In this document: positions 34,167-43,370 of the stretch, one piece after another
How positions within the stretch are numbered: the stretch's first letter is position 1
Layout: every line of letters starts with the position of its first letter
NCBI GenBank assembly: GCA_041907665.1
Contig: JAYRGW010000005.1
Location: forward strand, 41,760-105,759
Length of the DNA: 64,000 bases
DNA from: JAAYUD01 sp041907665
GTDB lineage: Bacteria; Bacteroidota; Bacteroidia; Bacteroidales; Bacteroidaceae
Direction of reading: 5' to 3'
Notes under the pieces: generated by a model
The model's database searches: none
What the model was told of the DNA's origin: nothing
What the model saw: the letters and a program-made list of their open reading frames with translations, nothing else
Program-made: the position numbers and the translations under genes

Positions 34167-37100
34167 TTAATAGTTTACAAAAATACTGAATATATAGTTG
34201 GAGCGTGTGCGTACCCCCAGAGTCTCGGGATCTATCCCCTTCTTATTAGCTGTCCAAAGAGCCTTAGGATTGTCCACCTGTATATTGAATGCCAATCGGT
34301 TTAGAGACAGATGATGTAGCATCTCCTTAGGAAACTCGTAACCTAGCACGATGTTGCGTATCTTTAGGAACGAAGCATTGTAAATGCTGTTATTGCCATA
34401 GTATGACTCGTTGCCGATGGAAGTAGAACCATACTGTCCGAAACCCGGTGTTGAGGTTGGATGCTGAGGTGTCCATGAATTCACTAGGTAGCTGGGCAGA
34501 GCGCCTGCTATTGAACCTTGTCCGTACTCGGTCTCCTGCAAGCAGCGCATGACATGACCACCGTAATACACCATCATCACTGATAGTGAGATACCATTCC
34601 ACTCGAAGCGGTTATCCATGCCCATAATTACCTTCGGATCTGTCTGGCCACTATATTCCATGACATCGGTACTGGCATTCTGCACACTGTGAGAGATGGT
34701 GCCACCCTCGCCGTACCACAGAGTCTCACCGGGACCACTGATTTTACCGTCATCTATGCCTGCGAACTTGTAAGACCACAATGCGCTTGCAGGATACCCC
34801 TTCACGAAGCGGTTGGTAAGCAACTGGTAGGCGTACATTGAAGGATTCTCCACGTTGGTCACCTTGTTACTATTGTGAGCCAGGGTATAGCTAGTACTCC
34901 ATCCGAAGGCCTTGCGGGTACCTGGACGCAACCAGTCGGCAGTCACTTGTACCTCAATACCATTGTTGCTCATATCTGCCGTATTGACGAACATAGAGGT
35001 AAAACCACTAGTGGGATCAAGACTCTTATTAGAGAATACATCTTTTGCCACCTTGTGATAATAGTCGATACTACCGCGTATACGATTTGTCATCAGCGAG
35101 AAGTCTACACCCAGGTTTGAAGTGCGTGTCTGCTCCCAGCGTAAGTTGGGGTTCGCAGGCGAGTCGATGGTTGCAAGAGGCAACTTGGTGTAGCTGTTCA
35201 GCGAACCTGTTGTTGCCGTCATGTAGCTGGTGGCACCCTGGTAGATGTTACCGGTGACACCGTAACTGTAGCGCAGCTTCAGGTAGTTTATGGGCTTCAC
35301 GTTCTTTAGGAAGTCCTCTTGCTCCATGTTCCATGCCACACCAACTGACCACAAAGGTTTACCGCGGTATTTGGCGTTGAGACCATATACATCCGAATAG
35401 TCTTTACGGAACGATGCAAAAGCATTGTAGCGCGAGTCGTAGGTGTATGTAAGGTTTGCATACCCGGAAGCAAAGCGGTGCATAACCTCTTTTATATTAT
35501 CCATTGAATTCTGGATATAAGGGATAAAAGCATAGTTACGTGCATCGTAGGGATTGAGGTTCGATTTGTAGTAGGGGCTGTATTGCTGATTATAGAGGTC
35601 AAGGAAGTTGACAGTGACAGCCGAGCCAGTCTGTAGCTGGTCATCGTAACCCAGCAGCAACGAGTTGCTGCCTTTGTACTTTGTCTGACGGAACTCCAAA
35701 CCTGCCAGAGTGTTCACCTCGTGCTTTCCGAAAGTCTTTGAGTAGTTCAACTGTCCACGAGTAGTCCAGTACAGACCGTTGGTATTGCGGGTACGACGGA
35801 AACCGCCCGTCTCGGGAGTCATATACGACATCGTGCCAGTTGATGGGTCGTAGTTGCAGTATGCATTCTTGATCACACGTGCGGGATGGCTATCTTCAGT
35901 GGCCAGCCACTCATTGGTGTTTTGATCATACTCGTATATGCCTTGCACGTTGGCCGTCAGACCGTCCCAAATGCGAAATTGCAAGTCGGCATGGTAACGC
36001 ATGTGCAGACGGCTAGTGGTCTCGGTGTTATTATAGAACTCGTCGATGGGGTTGCTTGCGAGATCAAGCGTGCCATATCCGCCACCTTGCCATAGTTCGT
36101 TACCCTCACTTACACCATACATTTTGCGTATGTTGCCGTTCGCGTCGTACAAAGACTCATATGCACTGTGGGTCCATACATTGTTGGCATTCGATGTAGC
36201 ATCGTATCCACGTTCACGGCTCTTGTTATATACGCTGTTGATACTCAAGTTAGCGGTCATCCACTTAGTGACATCGAACGAACCTTTGTAGTTGGCAGTG
36301 AAGCGTTGGTACATAGTATTAATGATTCCTGCATTGTCGTACTGGTAGTTCAGGGTCACATTGTTCTGACTTTTCTCTGAGCGGCTGCGCAGAGACAAGT
36401 TGTACTCCTGCAGTACTTGCTGCTTATATACAGCATCAGCATACTCCTTGGCATAGTTGTTGTGACTTAGCTGGGTCTTGATTTTGCCTAATTCATCCAT
36501 AGTAATCTCACCCTTGGCAGCACGGTAGTAAGCGTAGTTCAAAGGAGATACTGGACCATTACCAAAGTTGTAGCCCGAGAGGGTGCTCCCCACGGGGTCG
36601 GTAATGGTACCGCTAAAGAAGTAGTAGTCATAGTATTCAGACTCCTTAGCTACCTGCTGCGCTGCATCCATATAGAAGTTACTCTTATAGTCCATGATAG
36701 GATTTTCCTTCAGTGTCAGATTGACATTGAAAGCAACATCAATCTTACCGCGCTGATTAGCATTTTTAGTAGTGATTACAATCACGCCATTGGAGGCGCG
36801 TGCACCGTAGATGGCAGTTGCGGCAGCATCTTTAAGTACGTTGATAGATTGTATATCGTACTGGTTCAGGTCCTCCAGACGTCCCTCAATAGGCAGACCA
36901 TCCACTACCAGAAGGGGTGATGTCTCGGCATATAGAGATGAGGTACCACGCACCTTCAATTCACCACCATAGGTAGAGAGACCTGCCACCTGCCCTTCCA
37001 GGTTAGATAGCAAGTTAGATGTGTAGCGTTCCATGAGTTTGTCGCTGCTTATGGTTACGACCGAACCAGTCATTTTGGGTTTCTGAATGCTTTGGTAACC

Positions 37101-37745
37101 GGTGACAACCACCTCATTGAGCTGACTGCTATTCTCTTTCATAGTAATATCAAGCGTCTTTTCGTATTCACTGCAAGTGATAGGAACCACTTCCGTTTTC
37201 ATCCCGATAAAAGAAAAAAGCATTGTTTCCCTTCCTCCTTTCTCCACTGAAATCGCATAATTACCATTTGCATCTGTCGTTGCACCGTAATTACGATCTT
37301 TGAAAGACACATTCACGCCCGGTAAGGGATTATCCGAAGCATCGACAACTTTACCACGAATAATCGTAAGTTCCGATCCCTTTCGTTGAAGACTACGAGA
37401 TTGCTGTCGTTGCACAACTCTACGAGATATAATGATGAACTTACCATTCACTTTCATCTGGTAAGGCAATCCTTTCAGTAAAGTTAAAATAGCATTCTGA
37501 ATGGATTCTTTTTCAATATTCACTGTTACTTTAAACTGGTTTAATTCATCATAATTGAAATTCAGTTTATACTCAGACTGACGTTCTATTTGAGTCAGTG
37601 CCTCGGACAGGAGCATCTCTTTACAAGAAAAAGATACTTTTTTTTCTTGTGCAAAACCATTTGCACATAACACTAGAAAACAAAACAGAACAGAGAGAAA
37701 TAGAACACTCTCTTTCCATCGAACTTGTTTTTCTTTCCTATGCAT
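34167..37745 (-). CDS. SusC/RagA-family TonB-dependent transporter with STN domain
   Basis: A 1192-residue outer-membrane transporter. After a signal peptide (about residues 1-33) comes an STN domain (about 38-107, EMLLSEALTQIERQSEY), which signals to a FecR-type anti-sigma factor. Next are a carboxypeptidase-like regulatory domain (IRGKVVDASDNPLPGVNV, about 128-210), the plug with ATAIYGARASNGVIVITTK, and the barrel ending in FSIFVNY. The STN domain matches the ECF sigma/FecR pair at 38963-40615. Spot counts give about 50% G+C, clearly above the neighbouring housekeeping genes. Confidence 0.94.
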   Translation of the reverse strand: MHRKEKQVRWKESVLFLSVLFCFLVLCANGFAQEKKVSFSCKEMLLSEALTQIERQSEYKLNFNYDELNQFKVTVNIEKESIQNAILTLLKGLPYQMKVNGKFIIISRRVVQRQQSRSLQRKGSELTIIRGKVVDASDNPLPGVNVSFKDRNYGATTDANGNYAISVEKGGRETMLFSFIGMKTEVVPITCSEYEKTLDITMKENSSQLNEVVVTGYQSIQKPKMTGSVVTISSDKLMERYTSNLLSNLEGQVAGLSTYGGELKVRGTSSLYAETSPLLVVDGLPIEGRLEDLNQYDIQSINVLKDAAATAIYGARASNGVIVITTKNANQRGKIDVAFNVNLTLKENPIMDYKSNFYMDAAQQVAKESEYYDYYFFSGTITDPVGSTLSGYNFGNGPVSPLNYAYYRAAKGEITMDELGKIKTQLSHNNYAKEYADAVYKQQVLQEYNLSLRSRSEKSQNNVTLNYQYDNAGIINTMYQRFTANYKGSFDVTKWMTANLSINSVYNKSRERGYDATSNANNVWTHSAYESLYDANGNIRKMYGVSEGNELWQGGGYGTLDLASNPIDEFYNNTETTSRLHMRYHADLQFRIWDGLTANVQGIYEYDQNTNEWLATEDSHPARVIKNAYCNYDPSTGTMSYMTPETGGFRRTRNTNGLYWTTRGQLNYSKTFGKHEVNTLAGLEFRQTKYKGSNSLLLGYDDQLQTGSAVTVNFLDLYNQQYSPYYKSNLNPYDARNYAFIPYIQNSMDNIKEVMHRFASGYANLTYTYDSRYNAFASFRKDYSDVYGLNAKYRGKPLWSVGVAWNMEQEDFLKNVKPINYLKLRYSYGVTGNIYQGATSYMTATTGSLNSYTKLPLATIDSPANPNLRWEQTRTSNLGVDFSLMTNRIRGSIDYYHKVAKDVFSNKSLDPTSGFTSMFVNTADMSNNGIEVQVTADWLRPGTRKAFGWSTSYTLAHNSNKVTNVENPSMYAYQLLTNRFVKGYPASALWSYKFAGIDDGKISGPGETLWYGEGGTISHSVQNASTDVMEYSGQTDPKVIMGMDNRFEWNGISLSVMMVYYGGHVMRCLQETEYGQGSIAGALPSYLVNSWTPQHPTSTPGFGQYGSTSIGNESYYGNNSIYNASFLKIRNIVLGYEFPKEMLHHLSLNRLAFNIQVDNPKALWTANKKGIDPETLGVRTRSNYIFSIFVNY

Positions 37746-38224
37746 AATACTTTAATTAGGGTTTTGGATTTATAAATTTAACTCTCTTTTATAAGAATTA
37801 CACAGACTCTGCAAATCGGGTACTAGAGAATATGTTTTTTTTGCAATTAAATCGCAAAAGCTCATTCATACCATGACACAGACGAAACTTCAAAAGCCTA
37901 GATTTCCCAACGCGCTATAGATGTCTTTTTATAGCGCAATTATATATGCCGATGCCAGTACCAAAGGATCCGCAAATTTGCACGCTGATCATGCTGCTCC
38001 TATTTTTTGTACCATTTATTCCAGGGCTTACTCCAATATGTTACAATGACCTTTTTTGAAATATTCTGTATCGCCATCATTTCCCTATTTTTAACATGGT
38101 TCAGCGCATCCAGGACAGAGCAAAGGGCTAATACTTTTATGAACATTCATTCCGTTGCTGAAACCGCTAAGAAAAACGGAAATTCTAAACTCTTCAGTTT
38201 TCGAAAAATGATAAAGGCGAACGC

Positions 38225-38313
38225 AAAAATTCATAATGACGAAAATAAATTTTCATAACTATGAATTTTTATTTTCATAATGACAAACTTTTATGTTCGT
38301 CCTTATGATTTTT
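38225..38313. repeat. Degenerate hairpin H4
   Basis: The sequence reads like the left side of hairpin H2 (CGAAAAATGATAA, then AAATTCATAATGACGAAAATAAA). A partner arm, GTTCGTCCTTATGATTT, lies at about 38296-38312. Pairing is imperfect, so this is a decayed copy. The bases upstream (38115-38150) also resemble 31038-31070. Confidence 0.6.
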
Positions 38314-38402
38314 TTTGCGGATAGGGATAATACTCGCACGACGGAATAAGAGAGGAGAAAAAAGCACTTTTTTAGATACGATTTGTTACGATGTTTTACT
38401 TT

Positions 38403-38564
38403 GCATCGGGGTGCTCGGGGTGCATTTCCTTAGAGACTTTTTCCTTTTTTTTCGTTGTAAACATTTAGTACTATCATTATGATAGTACTGTATCATCCTT
38501 TATCTTTACAACAAAAAAAGTTATAATTTCCTATAGAAAAACGACCCCGAGCACCCCGATGCAG
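38403..38564. repeat. Nested inverted repeat with G+C-rich outer arms
   Basis: The outer arms GCATCGGGGTGCTCGGGGT (38403-38421) and its exact complement near 38546-38564 enclose inner arms TTGTAAA/TTTACAA flanked by T and A runs, and at the centre a palindrome AGTACTATCATTATGATAGT. Three levels of symmetry share one axis. It lies between fecR and susC. Confidence 0.75.
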
Positions 38565-38962
38565 AAGGGAAAATCCAACTTTGAATATAATGTAGGGCCG
38601 TTTTGCAAAAATGAAGAAAATTCACTTTTTTCATCCGTTTTTTGATTATCAGAGCTTTCACAAAAAGCACTTTGTTGTCAAAATAGTGTATACGTGTACA
38701 TAGTGTCAGCCATGAATAGCAATAGCAGGAATAAAGGCAAAATTGAAAAAGACAAAAAAAGGCCCATTTTCTCGAAAAGCACAAAAAGTAGCGAGTAAAA
38801 TGACTTTTTTCGCCAGAATATCGTCAACTCACTTTCTGTTGTGAAATTTCTTCTTCCACAGGATATAAATAATCATTGTACATTTGCTTGGCTTTCTGTC
38901 CACATACAAGAAAATGAAAATTAAAGACAAACGTAATTGCGAATCGATAGGTGTTTACCACA

Positions 38963-40057
38963 TTACCTTATTATAACCTTGTTTCCACTCATCGAAGCAT
39001 GCACATCGCCGATAGTATTCAAATTCTGCAACGCTTCGGAAAGCCCTTGACTGCGATCAGCAACAAAATGCAAGCGCGTATGCATCATTTTGGGATTCTC
39101 GATAACAATGTCTACATTGTACCAGCGACCCAGTTCTTGCATGATCTCTACGAGCGGTACGTTGTTGAAATAGAAATAGCCTTCTTTCCACTGAATATAG
39201 GCATACGTATCTACGTGCTGTATTTCGAATTGCCCCGAAGAAGTAAGCTGCGCTTTCTGTCCGGGCACAATGGTCTGAATTATTTTGTTCTTCTTGCTTT
39301 CTACCGTTACTTTACCTTCGACAAGTACCACGCTGGCAGCAGACGAGTTATAAGTTCGCATATTGAACTTAGTACCAAGCACAGTTGTCGAGAAAAGATT
39401 ATTGTAGACAACGAACGGATGTGCTTTGTCTTTTGCCACCTCAAAATAGGCTTCGCCCTGAAGACGTACCTCGCGACGGGCTCCGGCGAAATGGGTGGGA
39501 AATATCAATTCCGTATCGGCATTGAGCCAGACTTTCGTTCCATCGGGCAATACGACATAATAATCTTTACCCAAGGGAGTAGAGACCGTGAGTTTCTCTT
39601 CGCGAAGAGTCGGCTTTGCAGGAGTATAAACTAACGAATCTTTATTGGCCTTGACACCTTGTGCCAAAAGAGTCGCAGTAGCATTATTGGCAGAAGAGAG
39701 GTTTAACGATCGTCCCGAATTCGATGACAACAAAACGCCATCTTTATTTTGCTGTGCATTGAACACCTGTACGGCCTGAGGAATCTGCGGAGCAATAAAC
39801 ATGCGATAAGCACCAAAGAAGAGAGCGACCGAAGCAGCTACACCGGCTGCGAAACCTATAAATAAGGTTCGCCTGTTCTTGAGTTTTGTCGCCGATGGTT
39901 CCATATCCGTATCCACACTGAATTGCTTCCAAGCCTCATCAACGTCGGGAACAGGAACTCTCATCCGAGTAAAGACCCGTTTGAAATCCATTTCCTCGCG
40001 TGCAGAAAGTATTTCCGCCGGATTCAGGTTTTCTTCTATGTTATCGTCGCTATTCAT
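38963..40057 (-). CDS. FecR-family anti-sigma factor
   Basis: A 364-residue membrane-anchored regulator. I take ATG 40057 (MNSDDNIEENLNPAEIL); the frame opens seven codons earlier. The cytoplasmic N-terminal ~85 residues bind the ECF sigma factor. One membrane segment follows (LFIGFAAGVAASVALFFGA), then the periplasmic FecR domain with LPDGTKVWLNADTEL and GEAYFEVAKD, and a C-terminal domain that contacts the STN domain of a TonB receptor. It follows the sigma gene by 30 bases; susC lies about 1.2 kb downstream on the same strand. Confidence 0.92.
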   Translation of the reverse strand: MNSDDNIEENLNPAEILSAREEMDFKRVFTRMRVPVPDVDEAWKQFSVDTDMEPSATKLKNRRTLFIGFAAGVAASVALFFGAYRMFIAPQIPQAVQVFNAQQNKDGVLLSSNSGRSLNLSSANNATATLLAQGVKANKDSLVYTPAKPTLREEKLTVSTPLGKDYYVVLPDGTKVWLNADTELIFPTHFAGARREVRLQGEAYFEVAKDKAHPFVVYNNLFSTTVLGTKFNMRTYNSSAASVVLVEGKVTVESKKNKIIQTIVPGQKAQLTSSGQFEIQHVDTYAYIQWKEGYFYFNNVPLVEIMQELGRWYNVDIVIENPKMMHTRLHFVADRSQGLSEALQNLNTIGDVHASMSGNKVIIR

Positions 40058-40087
40058 ATTTTTACATAATAAATACACGTAAGATTA

Positions 40088-40615
40088 CTATTTGAGTACT
40101 TCACTTTTGTTTTTCTTAACATTAAAATGATCTCTCAGCATGGACAAAGCCTTCACTATATGCTTCTTGACGCCATCCGTACTTATTTCGAGCACATCGG
40201 CCACTTCTTTATATTTCTTATGGTGGAAATAGCACTCTTCCAATACATATTTGGTGCGCAACGGCATCTTATCTATCAGAGAACTCATCTCGGCTATTCG
40301 CTCGTCAATCAGCTCCAAGCCCTCATCGCCCTCCTCGTCTGCTACCCACAAACACAAATCGACATAATCGCCAGCTTGCTTTTGACGTTTAATATAATTC
40401 AAAGCTTGGTTGCGGACACTAACGAAAAGATAGCCTACTACCTTATCATTTTCTATATTTTCTTTATTGTTCCAAATCGAAGTGAAAACCTCGCTAACAA
40501 TATCTTTGCTTGCCTCAATATCTTCGGTAAAATCATAAGCAAAGTAGTACAATCGCGAATAATATTCGCGAAAAAGGTGCTCGAAATTTTGCTTAGTGAT
40601 ACTATTTCCTTCCAT
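40088..40615 (-). CDS. ECF RNA polymerase sigma factor
   Basis: A 175-residue sigma-70 family ECF factor. Region 2 spans about residues 10-75 (LFREYYSRLYYFAYDFTEDIEASKDIVSEVF), and region 4 about 115-165, with the helix-turn-helix stretch YKEVADVLEISTDGVKKHIV. The length is typical of sigma factors paired with FecR-type anti-sigma factors. It is probably released when SusC signals that substrate is bound, and would then activate the transport genes. I could not define its target promoter. Confidence 0.93.
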   Translation of the reverse strand: MEGNSITKQNFEHLFREYYSRLYYFAYDFTEDIEASKDIVSEVFTSIWNNKENIENDKVVGYLFVSVRNQALNYIKRQKQAGDYVDLCLWVADEEGDEGLELIDERIAEMSSLIDKMPLRTKYVLEECYFHHKKYKEVADVLEISTDGVKKHIVKALSMLRDHFNVKKNKSEVLK

Positions 40616-40785
40616 CTATCGACAATATGATATTGACGATGCAAAAATATATATTTTTTTTATATTATATAATTAATGTCAAAGAAATAAGCTATCAAAC
40701 TGTATTTAAACGAGTAAAAAGCTATCGGGCATATTAATCATCCCTAACAGTTTCACTTGTTTCGCTAATTGGACACTTCTGCACA

Positions 40786-40995
40786 CTATCGCAAAAACAC
40801 AGGAAGCAATACAGCAACAGCACCAACGACAATAGAAGCAAGCCCGATAAGGATACGCCGAAGTGCCTGATGCATTTCTCCATCGTCAAGTCCTTTCAGA
40901 TAATCGTATTTATAATGAAGATTGTCGGGAACTCCTTTTAAGAATTCCTTATAGGAGATATTCTCCTTCCCGTTTATTTGCACATCGTCTTTCAT
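40786..40995 (-). CDS. Small membrane protein, function unknown
   Basis: A 69-residue protein from ATG 40995 (MKDDVQINGKENISYKEFLK). A longer frame begins at 41067, but its first 24 residues look non-coding. A soluble, charged N-terminal half is followed by one C-terminal membrane segment (LIGLASIVVGAVAVLLPVFL). I do not recognise a family. The gene lies alone between the ECF sigma factor and the GH130 gene, all on the minus strand. Confidence 0.6.
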   Translation of the reverse strand: MKDDVQINGKENISYKEFLKGVPDNLHYKYDYLKGLDDGEMHQALRRILIGLASIVVGAVAVLLPVFLR

Positions 40996-41074
40996 ATCAT
41001 TCAGTTTTATGTATCGGTATTTTAGGTTATCCAAAGATATGAATATCTTTTTAAAAATCAAACACAAAAAAAAT

Positions 41075-41112
41075 AAAAAAGCATTCGGTATTCGAATACC
41101 GAATGCTTTTTT
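41075..41112. terminator. Terminator downstream of the GH130 gene
   Basis: An 18-bp perfect stem (AAAAAAGCATTCGGTATT, 41075-41092, with 41095-41112) and a two-base centre. It has A and T runs on both sides, so it can act in either direction. It lies about 70 bases past the GH130 stop. Confidence 0.88.
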
Positions 41113-41184
41113 AAGGTCATTAACTGCATAAACATTGTATTATTCACACAGGCCTTTTTGTTCCTTTCTGTCCGATCTATAACA

Positions 41185-42360
41185 TTAGTTCAGAAGGGGG
41201 ATTGCATCGCCGGGCGTTTTCTTGGTCGGATCGTAAATGGCAACGCCTACTTTAGAGTCTGCACAACCATAATATAAATACCATTTGTGCTTAAAGAAGA
41301 CCAGTCCTTCGAGAAAGACGGTGCCATCAACATATTGCCCGCTTTTCTCGAATGCATCCATTGGACGGAAGAATGGAACATCCAAGCGCCGCAATGCCTT
41401 CATGGGGTCGCTTGAACTTGTAAGCAATTGACCTGCACAATAAGCGCCAGCAGCAAAACGTTTGTCGCGTTTGGATTCATCGGTTTCATTTTTTCCATTA
41501 TAAAAGAGAACAATACCTTTGTCGGTTAAGACGGCCGGCGGTCCACATTCGGTGAGCGCACTATCGAAATAATGAGCACGTGGTCTAATGACGGAAGCAA
41601 GTCCGCCCCTCTCGTCCAATACAGGAATCCAGTTGATCAAGTCGTCGGACATTGCAGCACAGACTTTATTTTCGCCCCAATACATAAAGTAGCGTCCATT
41701 AACCTTTGCAAGAACCTGATTACCTTTCTGTATTTTGGTCACCATCGCTCCCGATTTGCAAGCCATATCTTTGAAGCGGCCGCCATAAGCTTTGGCAAAA
41801 GCCGGTCCATGTTTCTCCCAATTGATGAGATCACGCGAAGTCGCTATACACAAGCGAGGCACCTTGCGATTCCATGCAGTATAAGCCATAACATAAAGTC
41901 CATCTTCGGTAACGGCAACACGCGGATCCTCGCATCCTCCAGGCCATTCGTACTCTTTCATCGCATCATCACTCGGGAACATCACAGGCAGAGTTCGACG
42001 AATCATTGTTATTCCATCTACCGACTCGGCCAATCCAATTCGCGAAGTACGCGTTCCGATTCCTTTAGCGGAATTATCTTCGGCACGATAAAGCACGTAG
42101 ATCTTCCCGTTTTTAATTGTTGCAGCAGGGTTGAACACATCACTCTCCTCCCACCCCACTTTAGTACCGCGCATTGGACAATCGAAGACACTCGTAGCAT
42201 CTGGAATAATAATAGGATTGGCATGAAGAGGACGAATAAAACCACCGATAGCCCAAGCGGGCAGAGCATTCGCCCCATTGTCCTCTTTGCCCGTAGCGTA
42301 CGAAGCAGTATAGAGAAAGCACAGAACAACAGAAAGTAACAAACCAGCTTTCCGATTCAT
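41185..42360 (-). CDS. Secreted GH130-type glycoside phosphorylase/hydrolase
   Basis: A 391-residue protein from ATG 42360 (MNRKAGLLLSVVLCFLYTAS), which gives a signal peptide; the frame opens 20 codons earlier. The five-bladed beta-propeller pattern of GH130 is visible, with the hallmark GGCEDPRVAV near residue 142, and repeated blade motifs (DVFNPAATIKNGKIYVLYRAED, GPPAVLTDKGIVLFYNG). Known GH130 members phosphorolyse or hydrolyse beta-mannosides, and secreted Bacteroides members often act as hydrolases. The exact substrate is open. It lies 37 to 97 bases after the SGNH hydrolase gene, depending on the start chosen, and ends at a strong terminator. Confidence 0.85.
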   Translation of the reverse strand: MNRKAGLLLSVVLCFLYTASYATGKEDNGANALPAWAIGGFIRPLHANPIIIPDATSVFDCPMRGTKVGWEESDVFNPAATIKNGKIYVLYRAEDNSAKGIGTRTSRIGLAESVDGITMIRRTLPVMFPSDDAMKEYEWPGGCEDPRVAVTEDGLYVMAYTAWNRKVPRLCIATSRDLINWEKHGPAFAKAYGGRFKDMACKSGAMVTKIQKGNQVLAKVNGRYFMYWGENKVCAAMSDDLINWIPVLDERGGLASVIRPRAHYFDSALTECGPPAVLTDKGIVLFYNGKNETDESKRDKRFAAGAYCAGQLLTSSSDPMKALRRLDVPFFRPMDAFEKSGQYVDGTVFLEGLVFFKHKWYLYYGCADSKVGVAIYDPTKKTPGDAIPLLN

Positions 42361-42457
42361 CACTCTGATACCATCTGAAACGCCATCGCATTTTAGTTTT
42401 ATTGCTTTCATAGTCGACACATTATAGCCAATCTTCTGAATTCAGCTTTATACAAGA

Positions 42458-43210
42458 CTATTTTTTCAAGGTCTTCAACACGATAGCTTCCATCACATTG
42501 TAACCTTCGGGAGTAGGATGAACACCATCATGCGAATATTTCTCGGGTAATCCTTTTTCGCTATCCACCATCGCATCATAATAATTGATATAAGTAAAGT
42601 GATTGTTGGCAGCATAGGCTTTGATCATCTTATTGAGATTGATGACAAGTTCGGTCGGCACGATTTCGGGACGCCAGGGGAAACGATTCGAGGGGAGCAC
42701 TGAAGTCAGTATAGGGCGAATATGGTTGGCCTTTGCCAATTGCGCCATCGAAATAATATTATTCATCACATTTTCGATGGTTATCACACCATTATTATGA
42801 GCGATATCGTTGATACCGGCATTGATAATCACAACTTTGGGATGAAGATTGATGACATCGGGGCGAAAACGCACCAACATCTCACAACTTGTCTGCCCAC
42901 TGATGCCACGGCATAGGAAATGATTCTTTGAGAAGAAATTCGGGTGTATCCGATTCCACAGTTCCGTGATAGAATTGCCCATAAAAACGACATCAGGACG
43001 TTCTTTCAGTTTTTTGTTTGCCTCGGCATATTTACCAAAGTCAGCCCAATCAAGATTATGTACCTTATCGTTTTGATTCTCTCTTTGTACCTCTTCTTTG
43101 ATTTGTTTGTACTGATCGTCGGTTAACTTAATTGATACATTTTGAGCCTGCGTTGCAACCGAAAGCAATACAAGTCCTGCAATTGCCAAAATATTATTCT
43201 TCATCTTCAA
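42458..43210 (-). CDS. Secreted SGNH/GDSL-family hydrolase
   Basis: A 250-residue esterase-like protein with a signal peptide (MKMKNNILAIAGLVLLSVATQA). All four SGNH blocks are present: block I VVFMGNSITELW with the nucleophile serine, block II GISGQTSC, block III NAGINDIAHNNG, and block V HDGVHPTPEGY with the catalytic Asp/His pair. Such enzymes in glycan loci often remove acetyl groups from sugars. It is followed on the same strand by the GH130 gene, so the two may work on the same mannose-containing glycan; that is inference. Confidence 0.9.
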   Translation of the reverse strand: MKMKNNILAIAGLVLLSVATQAQNVSIKLTDDQYKQIKEEVQRENQNDKVHNLDWADFGKYAEANKKLKERPDVVFMGNSITELWNRIHPNFFSKNHFLCRGISGQTSCEMLVRFRPDVINLHPKVVIINAGINDIAHNNGVITIENVMNNIISMAQLAKANHIRPILTSVLPSNRFPWRPEIVPTELVINLNKMIKAYAANNHFTYINYYDAMVDSEKGLPEKYSHDGVHPTPEGYNVMEAIVLKTLKK

Positions 43211-43370
43211 ATGATATTACAAGGTTAGATATTATTATGACAACAAAAGTAAACGTATTTCTGCTTTTTGACAACAATAATCGACAAAAAAACAATAAAA
43301 TTTCGCAATCGTCCACCCATCGTTATGGATATTTAGTATCCACAAGACAAAAGCCAAGGCAGGATAAAGG

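Larger units (their letters stand above)
37746..38962. other. Gene-free region with hairpins and a nested inverted repeat
   Basis: This 1.2-kb stretch between susC and fecR has no credible gene. It contains an 8-bp hairpin GCGCTATA/TATAGCGC at 37912-37937, a degenerate copy of the T-H hairpin module (about 38110-38315), and a nested inverted repeat (38403-38564). The sequence from 38570 to 38960 is AT-rich with nothing I recognise. The susC promoter should lie just above 37745, but I see no convincing TAnnTTTG box there. Confidence 0.65.

Noticed and set aside
38521..38784. 87-codon open frame between fecR and susC
   Set aside because: The translation is low-complexity and aromatic/cysteine-rich, overlaps the nested inverted repeat, and has no features of a gene.
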